Positions 8,978 to 18,415 of a DNA stretch of 64,000 bases are shown here, piece after piece. The position numbers and the translations under genes were made by a program. The stretch spans positions 1 to 64,000 of the forward strand of contig NZ_MVJN01000011.1 of NCBI RefSeq assembly GCF_003265995.1, written 5' to 3'. The stretch comes from Legionella quinlivanii. GTDB lineage: Bacteria > Pseudomonadota > Gammaproteobacteria > Legionellales > Legionellaceae. How positions within the stretch are numbered: the stretch's first letter is position 1; each line of letters opens with the position of its first letter. The notes beneath the pieces are model-generated. The model ran no database searches. It was not told where the DNA came from and worked only from the letters and a program-made list of their open reading frames with translations.

Positions 8978-10042
8978 ATGGCGAATTTTAGAGTTAAGCC
9001 AATTCGATTAACCAAAAAACATATCCTTTTTGTGATATTGCCTCTTGTGATTGTTGCCTACTGGCTTTTTCATACAAGCTCCGTCAAGGACAATAGCAAC
9101 CCGGTAAAAGTAGTTGAAACACTGACATTAAAAAAAGCCGATATTCAGGAAACCATTCATCTGCTAGGTACTATTCGTCCCAAACACGTTGCGGTGTTAA
9201 CCGCAAAAGGCAGCGGCATTCTCGATATCATGGCCAACCCTGGCGAAACAATTTCCAAAAATGGATTAATAGCCAAAATCGATAATCCCGATAATGAAAA
9301 ATCCCTGCAATTATCAGAAACTGCTGAGCAAATTGCGCGTCAGCAATATCAGCGCCTTGCGGATCCCGCTTTGATTAAAAAAGGCTATGTCAGTCCGAAA
9401 GAGGCAGATGAGCAAAAACAGATCTGGCTGGCCGCGCAGAAAGAATTAGCTCAGGCAAAGCTTGATTTGGACAATCTGCGTTTTTATGCGCCTTTTGATG
9501 GTGTGGTTGGTGTCTACAAAAAACGTGAAGGCATGCAGGTCACCCAAGGAGATGCGATCGTTACTATCTATGATCCCAAATCGCTGGCCGTCGATATCGA
9601 CCTGCCTTGCAGCACTCTCCCGACAATAAGGGTGGGGCAAACCGTGAAATTATTGAACCGGAATTATAAGCTTTCCCATGTACAAGCAATGCTGGATGAG
9701 GAAACGCACATGTGCCCTGCCGATGTCGACATTGTTTGTAAGGAATGCCTGATTGGTTCAACCGTGGAACTCGATTTGCTAGTACGCGAACAGAAAAATG
9801 TAATAGTGGTACCCTCATCCGCCATTTTTCTCAGGAATGGCGCTCCATTCGTCTACATTCTTGATGATGGAAAAATCAAACTGGCATCGATTAAAACGGG
9901 ACTCAGAGATAAATCGACTGTAGAAATTACTGAAGGCTTGCAAGAGGGGCAAAAACTGATTATTAAAGGGCAAGAGCGCCTATATCCAGGAATGTCAGTC
10001 AGTGAATTTAAACCACAGCCAATAAAAAATGCTTCATTATGA
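8978..10042 (+). CDS. RND efflux periplasmic adaptor (membrane fusion protein)
   Basis: 354 aa HlyD/AcrA-family protein linking the inner-membrane pump to an outer-membrane channel. One N-terminal membrane anchor (HILFVILPLVIVAYWLF) is followed by the lipoyl half (GTIRPKHVAVLTAKGSG), a short coiled-coil hairpin, the second lipoyl half (LDNLRFYAPFDGVVG) and beta-barrel/proximal domains ending in GQERLYPGMSV. The middle contains an unusual Cys-rich loop (MCPADVDIVCKEC). The anchor is not a lipobox. The stop overlaps the pump ATG by 4 bp (ATGA). Confidence 0.93.
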   Translation: MANFRVKPIRLTKKHILFVILPLVIVAYWLFHTSSVKDNSNPVKVVETLTLKKADIQETIHLLGTIRPKHVAVLTAKGSGILDIMANPGETISKNGLIAKIDNPDNEKSLQLSETAEQIARQQYQRLADPALIKKGYVSPKEADEQKQIWLAAQKELAQAKLDLDNLRFYAPFDGVVGVYKKREGMQVTQGDAIVTIYDPKSLAVDIDLPCSTLPTIRVGQTVKLLNRNYKLSHVQAMLDEETHMCPADVDIVCKECLIGSTVELDLLVREQKNVIVVPSSAIFLRNGAPFVYILDDGKIKLASIKTGLRDKSTVEITEGLQEGQKLIIKGQERLYPGMSVSEFKPQPIKNASL

Positions 10043-13000
10043 AAATCACCAGTTATTTCATTAAACATCCGGTCATAACCATTATTCTTAACGCACTCGT
10101 CGTGGTAGTGGGGTTGCTGTGTATTCAGTCGCTCTCACTCAGAGAATATCCTGACATCACCTTTCCAACGATCAGTGTTAGTACCAATTACCCCAACGCC
10201 AGTCCGGATTTGGTCGAAACCGCTGTTACCAATATACTTGAAGATAATTTATCAGGGATTGAAGGTCTGGACACCATCACCTCTCAATCACAAAGCGGCT
10301 CCTCTGAAATCACTCTGAGCTTTCGCACCGGCACTCCTATGGACAGAGCATTAAGCGCCACCCAGGACGCGGTAGGTCTGGCCAAATCCTACTTACCCGC
10401 CGAAGTAAAATCCCCCCGCATCGAGCGTCAGCGCCAGAATACTGGTCTGCCATTTATTGGGATCGCGATTGAATCCAGGACTTTAGCCTTCGCCGACCTG
10501 ACTCATTTTGCCAATCTCCGCTTAAAAAATGAATTTCGCAGTGTTCCAGGTGTTTCATCAGTGAGAGTTTGGGGACAGCCTTATACTTATAACATCAACC
10601 TTGATCCCAAGAAATTATACGCGTTTGGCATCAATGTAGATGAGGTAATGAGCGCCCTTGAGCGAAGCCGTGTTTCATTACCGGCAGGGAATTATCAAAA
10701 CAAAATCCCGAGTACCTTAAACTCCGACCTGAAATCTGTGGAGGATTATGAAAACCTGCTCATTAAAGCAGATAAAAAACATCCTGTTTTTTTAAAATCA
10801 ATTGCCGATGTTCAATTGATAAGCGATAACAGCCAGTTTCGAGTGCGCGTCAATGGCCATTCAGGGATCGTATTATCCATTAATCGCGCGAATGACGCCA
10901 ACCCTATTGAGGTTTCCAGGCAAGTTCGAGCGACCCTGCAGGCGGTCCAGCAAAGCCTACCCTCTTCAGTCCATGCCAGTATTATTCTGGATCAATCGCA
11001 ATTTATTAATGCCTCTTTGCATAATATTCAATCCGCAATTCTTGAAGCAGTCATTTTGGTGCTCATTATTGTTTTTCTTTTCCTGAGAAATTGGCGTGCC
11101 ACACTCATTCCTCTGGTAACTATTCCCATTTCATTGCTCGGCGCTATGATTTTTCTAAAGCTATTCGGTTTCTCCATCAACTTAATGACGCTGCTTGCGA
11201 TGGTGCTTGCGATAGGCCTGGTAGTTGATGATGCTATCATTGTTCTGGAAAACATCTGGCGTCACATCGAAAAAGGTGAAACCGCATTGAATGCGGCGAT
11301 ACTGGGTGCCAAAGAAATTGGCTTCGCTATTATAGCGATGACCTTCACCCTTGCCAGCGTTTATATGCCTTTCGCCTTCATTGATGGGATGCTGGGGCAG
11401 TTATTTGTAGAATTCGCGGTGGCTTTGGCCGGCAGCGTTTTTGTTTCCGGAATGGTGGCTCTTACCTTATCACCGCTCATGTGTGCAAAATTTTTAGGTA
11501 ACCATGCAACGCCTCGGTGGCCGCAAATTGACACACTGTTGGAAAACCTCACAAAGCGGTACAACCATGCGCTTACGCGTGTCCTCAGCAAACGCTGGTT
11601 TGCAGCACTGGCCTCAATCCTCACCATCAGCATTTGCTTTCTGCTGTATTATAATACTCCTGCAGAAACCGCTCCCAAGGAAGATCGCGGCCTGGTTGGC
11701 ATTTATACGCCACCTCTTAGCAGCGAATCCCTAGATGATCTGGATAAAAAAGTGAGTGCATTCGAAAAAACTACTAACTCCATCAAGGAATCGGATTACA
11801 AATTAACTTTTATGGGGGATTGGGGCGCGAGTATTCTACTCCCGCTGAAACCTCATTCTCAGAGATCACAGTCGGCAGAACAGCTCGTTTTGCATCTGCG
11901 CCCGCAGTTTAAAGACATTCCCTCAGTGGATCCTTCCGTGTGGAGCTGGAATACTGGTTTGCCGGGGATTGATGATGCAGGCCAGGGAGCTGAACTTTCT
12001 CTCATTATTTCAACACCCGACAGCTTTCGTGATTTATTTGATCATGTTGAAAAATTAAAAGCGGTGCTCGACAGCAGCGGACAATTTGAATCCGCCAGTT
12101 ATGATTTACGTCTGGATACTCTCGGCTACTCCATTGAACTGGATAATAATGCCTTGAGCAAACTGGGATTAACTCCCGCCCAGGTCGCCAAAACCATTGA
12201 AGTATTTTTCAGTGCCGATAAATCACTCACTTTTCAAAAAGATAGTGTGCTTTACAATTTAACGGTTAAAGGCAATAGCGCTCCCTGGACCTTAAACGAG
12301 CTTTATCTAACTACACCGGAGGGCAAGCGGGTTTCTTTGGGAGCCTTTACTGCTATGAATGCTAAATCCCAACCAGCCACCCTCGAGCACTATAAGCAAA
12401 TGCGCTCTACCACCTTGCATGTTCAGTTTCCTGCCAAAGAATCTATTGATAAAGCAATGAAGCAGTTATGGAAATTATCCAAAACTGAATTACCCTCCCA
12501 GTACAAACTGACCTGGAGCGGTGCTGCAAAAGCTTATAACGAATCGTCTCATACCATGCTGTTCCTGTTACTTTTATCGATTTTGTTTATTTATGCCATT
12601 TTGTCGATTCAATTTGAAAATTTTATTGACCCGCTTATTATTCTATTTACCGTACCCTTAGCCTGTTCAGGGGCCTTAGCCGCTACCTATTTCTCCGGAC
12701 AATCCCTGAATGTCTATTCACAGGTGGGTTTAATCACTTTAATCGGGCTGATTAGCAAGCATGGTATTTTGATTGTTGAGTTCGCCAACCAGCTTCGTGC
12801 GAAAGGACTTGCTGCCAGTGAAGCCGTGAGGCAGGCTTGTTCACTTCGCCTGCGCCCTATATTAATGACTACGGGGGCGATGATTTTTGGTGCAATTCCC
12901 TTATTGCTATCCCAGGATGCGGGGGCTGAATCACGACATGCAATTGGAACAGTATTAGTCAGTGGTCTGGCAATCGGCACTTTGTTTACACTCTTTGTGC

Positions 13001-13056
13001 TGCCCGGCATTTATTTGCTAATCAACAGCAAACGCAGAGACAGAGTTAAATCCTGA
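10039..13056 (+). CDS. RND-family multidrug efflux permease
   Basis: 1,005 aa, AcrB/MexF-type proton-driven exporter of the inner membrane. The N-terminal helix and HPVITIILNALVVVVG are followed by porter domains, TM2-6 with the proton-relay pair in GLVVDDAIIVLENIWR, a second porter half and TM8-12 with the relay Lys in GLISKHGILIVEFANQL. All key relay residues I looked for are present. No TolC-type outer-membrane gene follows, so a channel must come from elsewhere. Substrates cannot be inferred. It is translationally coupled to the adaptor. Confidence 0.95.
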   Translation: MKITSYFIKHPVITIILNALVVVVGLLCIQSLSLREYPDITFPTISVSTNYPNASPDLVETAVTNILEDNLSGIEGLDTITSQSQSGSSEITLSFRTGTPMDRALSATQDAVGLAKSYLPAEVKSPRIERQRQNTGLPFIGIAIESRTLAFADLTHFANLRLKNEFRSVPGVSSVRVWGQPYTYNINLDPKKLYAFGINVDEVMSALERSRVSLPAGNYQNKIPSTLNSDLKSVEDYENLLIKADKKHPVFLKSIADVQLISDNSQFRVRVNGHSGIVLSINRANDANPIEVSRQVRATLQAVQQSLPSSVHASIILDQSQFINASLHNIQSAILEAVILVLIIVFLFLRNWRATLIPLVTIPISLLGAMIFLKLFGFSINLMTLLAMVLAIGLVVDDAIIVLENIWRHIEKGETALNAAILGAKEIGFAIIAMTFTLASVYMPFAFIDGMLGQLFVEFAVALAGSVFVSGMVALTLSPLMCAKFLGNHATPRWPQIDTLLENLTKRYNHALTRVLSKRWFAALASILTISICFLLYYNTPAETAPKEDRGLVGIYTPPLSSESLDDLDKKVSAFEKTTNSIKESDYKLTFMGDWGASILLPLKPHSQRSQSAEQLVLHLRPQFKDIPSVDPSVWSWNTGLPGIDDAGQGAELSLIISTPDSFRDLFDHVEKLKAVLDSSGQFESASYDLRLDTLGYSIELDNNALSKLGLTPAQVAKTIEVFFSADKSLTFQKDSVLYNLTVKGNSAPWTLNELYLTTPEGKRVSLGAFTAMNAKSQPATLEHYKQMRSTTLHVQFPAKESIDKAMKQLWKLSKTELPSQYKLTWSGAAKAYNESSHTMLFLLLLSILFIYAILSIQFENFIDPLIILFTVPLACSGALAATYFSGQSLNVYSQVGLITLIGLISKHGILIVEFANQLRAKGLAASEAVRQACSLRLRPILMTTGAMIFGAIPLLLSQDAGAESRHAIGTVLVSGLAIGTLFTLFVLPGIYLLINSKRRDRVKS

Positions 13057-13074
13057 TGCTCAATGCTTCAAGGT

Positions 13075-14349
13075 TTAACTTTGACTTGGCTCGTTCCTGT
13101 TTACTTTTCTTATCCTTGCCGTTTTAACCATATTATCACCCACCCTCAAAATCTCAATTTGAAAATCTTCAATCTGCAGGCAACTATCAGCTGTTGGAAT
13201 ATAACCCAAATGCTCAATAATAAGTCCACTGAGTGTGCGCGGTCCAATCATGGGTAATTGCCAGCCTAAACCGCGTTTCAAATGCCTGAGAGTGATGCTG
13301 GCGTCGACAATAATTGTCTCTTCATTTTCCTGCACAATGTCTTTACTCAGAGCGGCGATGTCCGTTGTAAATTCACCAATCACTTCTTCGAGAATATCTT
13401 CAATTGTAACCAGCCCTTGCAAATCGCCATATTCGTCCACCACGAAACAACTGCGCTTTTTTTCCTTGCGAAAATTCAAAAGCTGCACATTTAAAGGCGT
13501 GGCCTCGGGAACAAAATAAGGGGCATCAGCAATTTTCAATAGACTGTCTTTGTCCAGCCTTTCTTCAAGAGCAAGATTTAACACATTGCGCACGTGTACC
13601 ATGCCAAGCAAATCATCAATGCTGTGACGAAACAGAGGCAGGCGGGTATGCTGAGCTGTTTCCAGCTCATCAAGAATCTGGTGCCAGGGCTGCTCCAAAT
13701 CAATGCCAATCACATCAGCCTTAGGTATCATGATATCTTCAACGGTCGCTTCTTCAAGATCCAGTAAGCTAATCAGCATTCCCTGATGCTCGGCGGGCAA
13801 TAAACCGCCAGCCTCATTAACGACAGAACGCAACTCCTCAGCGCTTAACGCTTCTCGCTGAGCTTTATCCAGAGAGATACCAAACAGGCGTAAAATCCAA
13901 TTAGTGATTGTGCTAATCAGATAAACCAGCGGCGCCAGAATTTTTTGTAGAAGGAGCAATGGCAAAGAGGAGCGAAACGCTACCTGCTGGGGATGCAGTG
14001 CCGCCAGCGTCTTGGGAACCATTTCCGCCAAAACCAGGATAATTAAAGTGAGCACAAGTGTCGCCAGGGCGACCCCGGCATTTCCGTACAGCCTCTGACC
14101 TATCAGAGTAGCAATCATGGAGGCCGTGATATTGGCAAAGGTATTACCTATCAAAATCACTCCCAGCAGTCTATCAGGTCGTTGCAGCAACCTGGAAACC
14201 CGAACAGCCTGATGATGATTCGTTTTAACCCAATGCTTCAGTCGATACCGATTAATCGACATGATGCCGATTTCCGTTCCCGAAAAAAAGGCGGAAAGCA
14301 GGATCAGAATAAAGAGAATAATCGATAGTGTGACCAGGGAAAACTGCAC
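13075..14349 (-). CDS. HlyC/CorC (CNNM) family transporter, YfjD-like
   Basis: 424 aa. Three to four N-terminal membrane helices form the CNNM/DUF21 domain (LILLSAFFSGTEIGIMSINRYRL). They are followed by a CBS pair (EDIMIPKADVIGID; CFVVDEYGDLQGLVTIEDILEEVIGEF) and the C-terminal CorC_HlyC domain. The family has been linked to Mg/Co handling. It is divergent from ffh, as yfjD is near ffh in E. coli, although the intervening ypjD gene is missing here. Confidence 0.93.
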   Translation of the reverse strand: MQFSLVTLSIILFILILLSAFFSGTEIGIMSINRYRLKHWVKTNHHQAVRVSRLLQRPDRLLGVILIGNTFANITASMIATLIGQRLYGNAGVALATLVLTLIILVLAEMVPKTLAALHPQQVAFRSSLPLLLLQKILAPLVYLISTITNWILRLFGISLDKAQREALSAEELRSVVNEAGGLLPAEHQGMLISLLDLEEATVEDIMIPKADVIGIDLEQPWHQILDELETAQHTRLPLFRHSIDDLLGMVHVRNVLNLALEERLDKDSLLKIADAPYFVPEATPLNVQLLNFRKEKKRSCFVVDEYGDLQGLVTIEDILEEVIGEFTTDIAALSKDIVQENEETIIVDASITLRHLKRGLGWQLPMIGPRTLSGLIIEHLGYIPTADSCLQIEDFQIEILRVGDNMVKTARIRKVNRNEPSQS

Positions 14350-14406
14350 TTGGATTCCTTATCCGGTTAAATAACAAACCGAATTATACTCTTTATAAAG
14401 TAAAGA

Positions 14407-14436
14407 TTACACAGAGAGAAACACCTGTGGTACTAT
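14407..14436 (+). promoter_or_regulatory. Probable ffh promoter
   Basis: TTACAC (14407-14412) and TACTAT (14431-14436) are 18 bp apart. TGG directly ahead of the -10 gives an extended -10. It lies 29 bp before the ffh ATG. Confidence 0.5.
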
Positions 14437-14465
14437 GATTATTTTTGAAATCAGGCAGACATTCC

Positions 14466-15842
14466 ATGTTTGATAATTTAACCAAACGGTTGAACCAGGC
14501 GTTCAAAACGCTGACTGGGCAAAGTCATTTTACCGAAGAGAATACACAGCAGGCGCTTCGCGAAGTGCGCATGTCCTTACTGGAAGCGGATGTTGCTTTA
14601 CCTGTTGTTAAGCAATTTATAGAGAAAGTCAGAGAAAAAACGCTTGGTCAGGCAGTCGATGATAAACTCAAGCCTGAGCAGGCACTGATCAAAATTATTC
14701 ATGATGAATTGATTGTCATTCTGGGCAGTGAGCGCTCAGAACTGAATTTTAAAACGCAACCCCCAGCTATTTTTCTTATGGCTGGTTTGCAGGGTTCCGG
14801 TAAAACGACCACTTCAGCCAAGCTCGCACGCTATTTAAAAGAGCAAGAGAACAAAAAAGTCATGCTGGTGAGCGTGGACGTCTACAGACCTGCGGCCATC
14901 GAACAGTTGCAATTGCTCGCCGAGCAGCTTGATATTGCATTTTTTCCGGCGCAGGCGCATGAAAACCCGCTCGATATTGCCCAGCGCGCACTCGATAATG
15001 CTAAAAAGCAATATATGGATGTCGTTATTTTCGATACAGCAGGCCGTCTGCATATCGATCAGGACATGATGGACGAAATCAAAGCATTGCATCAAGCGGT
15101 CAAACCCGTTGAAACTCTGTTTGTCGTCGACAGCATGACTGGGCAAGATGCAGCCAATACCGCCAAGGCCTTTCATGATGCCCTGCCCTTAACAGGTATT
15201 ATTCTCACCAAAACCGATGGTGATGCCCGTGGAGGAGCGGCTTTATCCGTGAAGGAAATCACTGGTCAGCCCATTAAGTTCATGGGAACCGGCGAAAAAA
15301 TTGATGCCCTTGAACCATTCTATCCTGACCGTGTCGCGTCCCGAATTTTGGGGATGGGCGATATTCTGACGCTGATTGAAGAGGTTGAGCGTAAGGCGGA
15401 TAAAAAAAGCAGTGAGAAACTGGCGCAGAAGCTGAAAAAAGGAAAGGGCTTTGACCTGGAAGATTTCAAGCAGCAGTTATTGCAAATGAATAATATGGGC
15501 GGCATCAGCAGTATGATGAGCAAACTGCCCGGTATGAGCCAGCTGCCGCAACAGGCCATGTCGCAAGTGAATGATAAAGCATTGGCAAAAACAATTGCTA
15601 TTATTAATTCGATGACGAAAAAAGAACGACGTTTGCCCAAGATTATCATTGGCTCCCGCAAGAAGCGCATTGCAGAGGGTTCAGGCACACAGATTCAGGA
15701 TGTTAACCGCTTATTGAAACAATATGAGCAAATGCAGAAGATGATGAAGAAAATTTCCAAGCCGGGTGCCTTAAAACAAATGATGCGCGGCTTGGGTGGC
15801 CTTACTGGAATGAAGGGTATTTTACCCGATGATTTCAAATAA
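14466..15842 (+). CDS. ffh: Signal recognition particle protein Ffh
   Basis: SRP54 GTPase that binds the 4.5S RNA and signal sequences and docks with FtsY. The chosen ATG gives the family start MFDNLTKRLNQAFK (458 aa, normal length); a TTG seven codons upstream is in frame but overlaps no better signal. The N domain, P-loop GLQGSGKTTTSAKLA, DTAGRLHID, TKTDGDARGG and the Met-rich M domain (MNNMGGISSMMSKLPGM) are all intact. It precedes the rpsP operon, as in many gammaproteobacteria. Confidence 0.97.
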   Translation: MFDNLTKRLNQAFKTLTGQSHFTEENTQQALREVRMSLLEADVALPVVKQFIEKVREKTLGQAVDDKLKPEQALIKIIHDELIVILGSERSELNFKTQPPAIFLMAGLQGSGKTTTSAKLARYLKEQENKKVMLVSVDVYRPAAIEQLQLLAEQLDIAFFPAQAHENPLDIAQRALDNAKKQYMDVVIFDTAGRLHIDQDMMDEIKALHQAVKPVETLFVVDSMTGQDAANTAKAFHDALPLTGIILTKTDGDARGGAALSVKEITGQPIKFMGTGEKIDALEPFYPDRVASRILGMGDILTLIEEVERKADKKSSEKLAQKLKKGKGFDLEDFKQQLLQMNNMGGISSMMSKLPGMSQLPQQAMSQVNDKALAKTIAIINSMTKKERRLPKIIIGSRKKRIAEGSGTQIQDVNRLLKQYEQMQKMMKKISKPGALKQMMRGLGGLTGMKGILPDDFK

Positions 15843-15855
15843 TTGTCAGAATGAC

Positions 15856-15884
15856 TTCACATGTCGTGTGAATTTTCGTACAAT
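15856..15884 (+). promoter_or_regulatory. Probable promoter of the rpsP-rimM-trmD-rplS operon
   Basis: TTCACA (15856-15861) and TACAAT (15879-15884) are spaced 17 bp, each one base off consensus. It lies between ffh and rpsP. Confidence 0.55.
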
Positions 15885-15925
15885 ACACGGCATTTTTACG
15901 TAACCACTCTTAGAAGAGGAAAATA

Positions 15926-16183
15926 ATGGTCGTTATACGTTTATCAAGAGCTGGCGCTAAAAAGCGTCCATTTTATCACATGGTTGTTACAGACAGTCGC
16001 AAACGTCGTGATGGAAATTACATTGAACGCATTGGTTATTTTAACCCAGTCGCTCAGGGACAAGACATTCGTCTCCATATCGAAATGGATAAATTAACGC
16101 ATTGGTTAAACGTGGGTGCACAGTTATCCGATCGCGTAAGCGCTCTTGTTAAAGAACATAAGAAAGCTGCTAACGCTGAATAA
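15926..16183 (+). CDS. rpsP: 30S ribosomal protein S16
   Basis: 85 aa, normal size. The start [20 protein letters not shown] and the segment [15 protein letters not shown] are diagnostic. AGAGGA lies just ahead of the ATG. First gene of the four-gene ribosome/tRNA-modification operon; rimM follows after one base. Confidence 0.98.
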   Translation: MVVIRLSRAGAKKRPFYHMVVTDSRKRRDGNYIERIGYFNPVAQGQDIRLHIEMDKLTHWLNVGAQLSDRVSALVKEHKKAANAE

Positions 16184-16184
16184 T

Positions 16185-16694
16185 GTGAGTGATTTAACTG
16201 ATTGGATAATTGTAGGTCGTTTTGGTCGAGTTCATGGTATAAAAGGCCTTATTACGGTACATTCCTTTACTGAACCCCGTAATAATATTCTTGACTATGC
16301 AGACTGGCATATTTCTATCGCCAAACAGTGGCAACCTGTTGAGCTGTTACAGGTTGAACTCAGCGATAAACACATTCTCGTAAGAGTAAAAGGTTACAAT
16401 GAGCGAGAAGAAGCGGCCAAACTGACCAATGCGGAGATTGCGATAAGCAGCAAGCAATTACCCGTGCTAGAGCCAGATGAGTTTTACTGGCACCAGCTTG
16501 TTGGGCTGAAAGTTATCAATCAATCCAATGAGCTATTGGGTACAGTCACCGAGGTGATTGCGACTGGCTCAAACGATGTCCTGATTGTGAATGGTGAACG
16601 ACGTCATCTGATTCCCTATTTACCTGGTCATTACGTTATAAAGGTCGATTTAAGCCAGCAACAGATTCTGGTTGATTGGGACGCGGATTTTTAA
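16185..16694 (+). CDS. rimM: Ribosome maturation factor RimM
   Basis: Assists 30S maturation, binding S19. I choose the GTG one base after the rpsP stop, which gives MSDLTDWIIVGRFGRVHGI (169 aa); a longer in-frame TTG form would overlap rpsP by 38 bases and lacks support. The RimM N domain (VGRFGRVHGIKGLITV) and PRC-barrel (FYWHQLVGLKVINQ) are both visible, ending in the usual DWDADF. The stop overlaps the trmD ATG (TAATG). Confidence 0.96.
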   Translation: MSDLTDWIIVGRFGRVHGIKGLITVHSFTEPRNNILDYADWHISIAKQWQPVELLQVELSDKHILVRVKGYNEREEAAKLTNAEIAISSKQLPVLEPDEFYWHQLVGLKVINQSNELLGTVTEVIATGSNDVLIVNGERRHLIPYLPGHYVIKVDLSQQQILVDWDADF

Positions 16695-17443
16695 TGTTAC
16701 ATCTTGGTGTGATTAGTCTCATTCCGGAAATTTTTAACAGTTTGAGCTATGGTGTAACAGGACGAGCGCTTGAACAGGGGCTTGCCCGAATTGAATACTG
16801 GACCCCACGTGATTGGGCAAAAAGGCCTTACCGTCAGATTGATGACAAGCCTTACGGCGGCGGTCCTGGGATGGTAATGATGTATGAGCCCCTGCATGCC
16901 GCAATAGAGCATGCCAAAGCGGCTCTGCCTTCAGGATGCCGTACTATTTATTTGAGCCCGCAGGGCAGGCAGATTAAACAGAACGACCTGATTAGAATTG
17001 CCCAGGATAAAACACCCCTGCTTTTTATTGCAGGTCGGTATGAAGGGATAGACGAGCGAATTATCCAGCAACACGTCGATGAAGAATGGACGGTTGGCGA
17101 TTTCGTGATGAGCGGCGGAGAATTAGCCGCAATGATTTTTATTGATGCAATTTTGCGTTTGTTGCCCGGCAGCCTGGGCCACGCGGGCTCTGCAGAGCAG
17201 GATTCATTTATGAATGGCTTGCTGGACTGCCCGCATTATACCCGCCCGGCGCTGGTTAACGGACAGAAGGTTCCAGACGTTTTACTGAACGGTAACCATC
17301 GGGAAATTGAACGCTGGCGACGTAAGGCATCTTTAGGAAATACCTGGTTAAAAAGACCGGAATTATTAGAAAAAATCGATTTAAACGATTTGGACAGGGA
17401 ATTACTGAGTGAGTTTCAAAATGAACACAGTGATTCCTGCTAA
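16694..17443 (+). CDS. trmD: tRNA (guanine-37-N1)-methyltransferase
   Basis: SPOUT methyltransferase making m1G37 in tRNAs. The start overlapping rimM gives MLHLGVISLIPEIF (249 aa). Family motifs are DDKPYGGGPGMVM, FIAGRYEGIDERI and the knot DFVMSGGELAAM. A longer version six codons upstream has no support. It is translationally coupled to rimM. Confidence 0.97.
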   Translation: MLHLGVISLIPEIFNSLSYGVTGRALEQGLARIEYWTPRDWAKRPYRQIDDKPYGGGPGMVMMYEPLHAAIEHAKAALPSGCRTIYLSPQGRQIKQNDLIRIAQDKTPLLFIAGRYEGIDERIIQQHVDEEWTVGDFVMSGGELAAMIFIDAILRLLPGSLGHAGSAEQDSFMNGLLDCPHYTRPALVNGQKVPDVLLNGNHREIERWRRKASLGNTWLKRPELLEKIDLNDLDRELLSEFQNEHSDSC

Positions 17444-17606
17444 AAAACGGAGCATTTTTCTACTGCAGCATACTGCTTGCAGCATTAAAAGCTTTTAAAA
17501 TGAATGCTCTCACGGAATAACCGAGAGAAGTAACAACCGGCAAGCTATGGACATCGATATATACCTGAGCTTGCAGCGACAGACCATACTTGAGGAGTGA
17601 TGATTC

Positions 17607-17972
17607 ATGACTAACATTATTGATCAGCTGAATGCCGAGCAAATGCAAGGTAAAAATATTCCTGATTTCAGCCCAGGCGATACCGTTTTAGTACAAGTAA
17701 AAGTAAAAGAAGGTACTCGTGAGCGTTTACAGGCCTTTGAAGGGGTTGTAATTGCTAAACGTAACCGTGGTTTAAACTCTGCCTTCACCGTGCGTAAGAT
17801 TTCTCATAACGTCGGTGTAGAGCGTGTATTCCAGACTTATAGCCCAATCGTCGACAGCATTACTGTCAAACGTCGTGGTGATGTTCGTCGTGCCAAATTA
17901 TATTATCTGCGTGATCTGGCTGGCCGTGCTGCTCGTATCAAAGAAAAATTAAGCAGCCGCAAAGAAGACTAA
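17607..17972 (+). CDS. rplS: 50S ribosomal protein L19
   Basis: 121 aa. [32 protein letters not shown] and [16 protein letters not shown] mark L19. GAGGAG lies upstream of the ATG. The 163-bp gap after trmD has no gene and no clear hairpin, so rplS may be read from the same transcript. Confidence 0.98.
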   Translation: MTNIIDQLNAEQMQGKNIPDFSPGDTVLVQVKVKEGTRERLQAFEGVVIAKRNRGLNSAFTVRKISHNVGVERVFQTYSPIVDSITVKRRGDVRRAKLYYLRDLAGRAARIKEKLSSRKED

Positions 17973-18031
17973 GATCTAGACTAGGCCTGTTGACAATCAA
18001 CTGCCTGCTTGCCTGAATTACCGCTCCATCT

Positions 18032-18055
18032 AATGCCGCGACTTGTCGTGGCATT
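18032..18055. repeat. Compact palindrome downstream of rplS
   Basis: AATGCCGCGAC and GTCGTGGCATT pair along 11 positions (one G-T) with only TT between them. No T-tract follows. It could end or protect the ribosomal-protein transcript, or be a small REP-like element. Confidence 0.5.
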
Positions 18056-18132
18056 CCTACATCTGAATCGAAGAGATCTTCGCCTATTTACCAGGCATTG
18101 TTGCATAAATGAAAATAGGTGCACAAAAGAAC

Positions 18133-18216
18133 GTCTTTGCGAGCGTTAGCGAAGCAATCCAGCTCCTTACTGTGTTCAAGTTTCGATCTGGATTGCTTCA
18201 CTCTGTTCGCAAAGAC
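18133..18216. repeat. Long inverted repeat, 'GTCTTTGCGAG' family
   Basis: The left arm starts GTCTTTGCGAGCGTTAGCGA and the right arm ends CTCTGTTCGCAAAGAC; about 29-30 bp pair with a few mismatches. It fills much of the 443-bp gap after rplS, which otherwise contains only a short palindrome and a terminator. It looks like a dispersed intergenic palindrome. Confidence 0.65.
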
Positions 18217-18372
18217 AACAGGTTGGTTGTTTGATTCTATTTTCTCAACAACTCCTGTTTACCGCAACTTATTCGTAATATCCCAGGCAAAATTAATTCA
18301 AACCGTTTAAAAGCATTTCCTGGATACTGCGAACAAGTCGCAGTACGTAGGGCAGCACGAGGGGGAAGACAG

Positions 18373-18413
18373 AAAAAAGCCCTGATTCCGCTATTGCATC
18401 CTCAGGGCTTTTT
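18373..18413 (-). terminator. Intrinsic terminator of the FAD-protein gene
   Basis: On the minus strand an AAAAAGCCCTGA arm pairs with TCAGGGCTTTTTT across a 16-nt loop, giving a GC stem followed by a U-tract. It lies directly after the stop of the minus-strand gene. The mirror symmetry (A-tract and T-tract) would also let it work for rightward transcripts. Confidence 0.8.
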
Positions 18414-18415
18414 AA

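Noticed and set aside
13235..13519. Plus-strand frames opposite the CorC gene
   Set aside because: Products are Ser-rich antisense of the CBS and CorC parts; no independent support.
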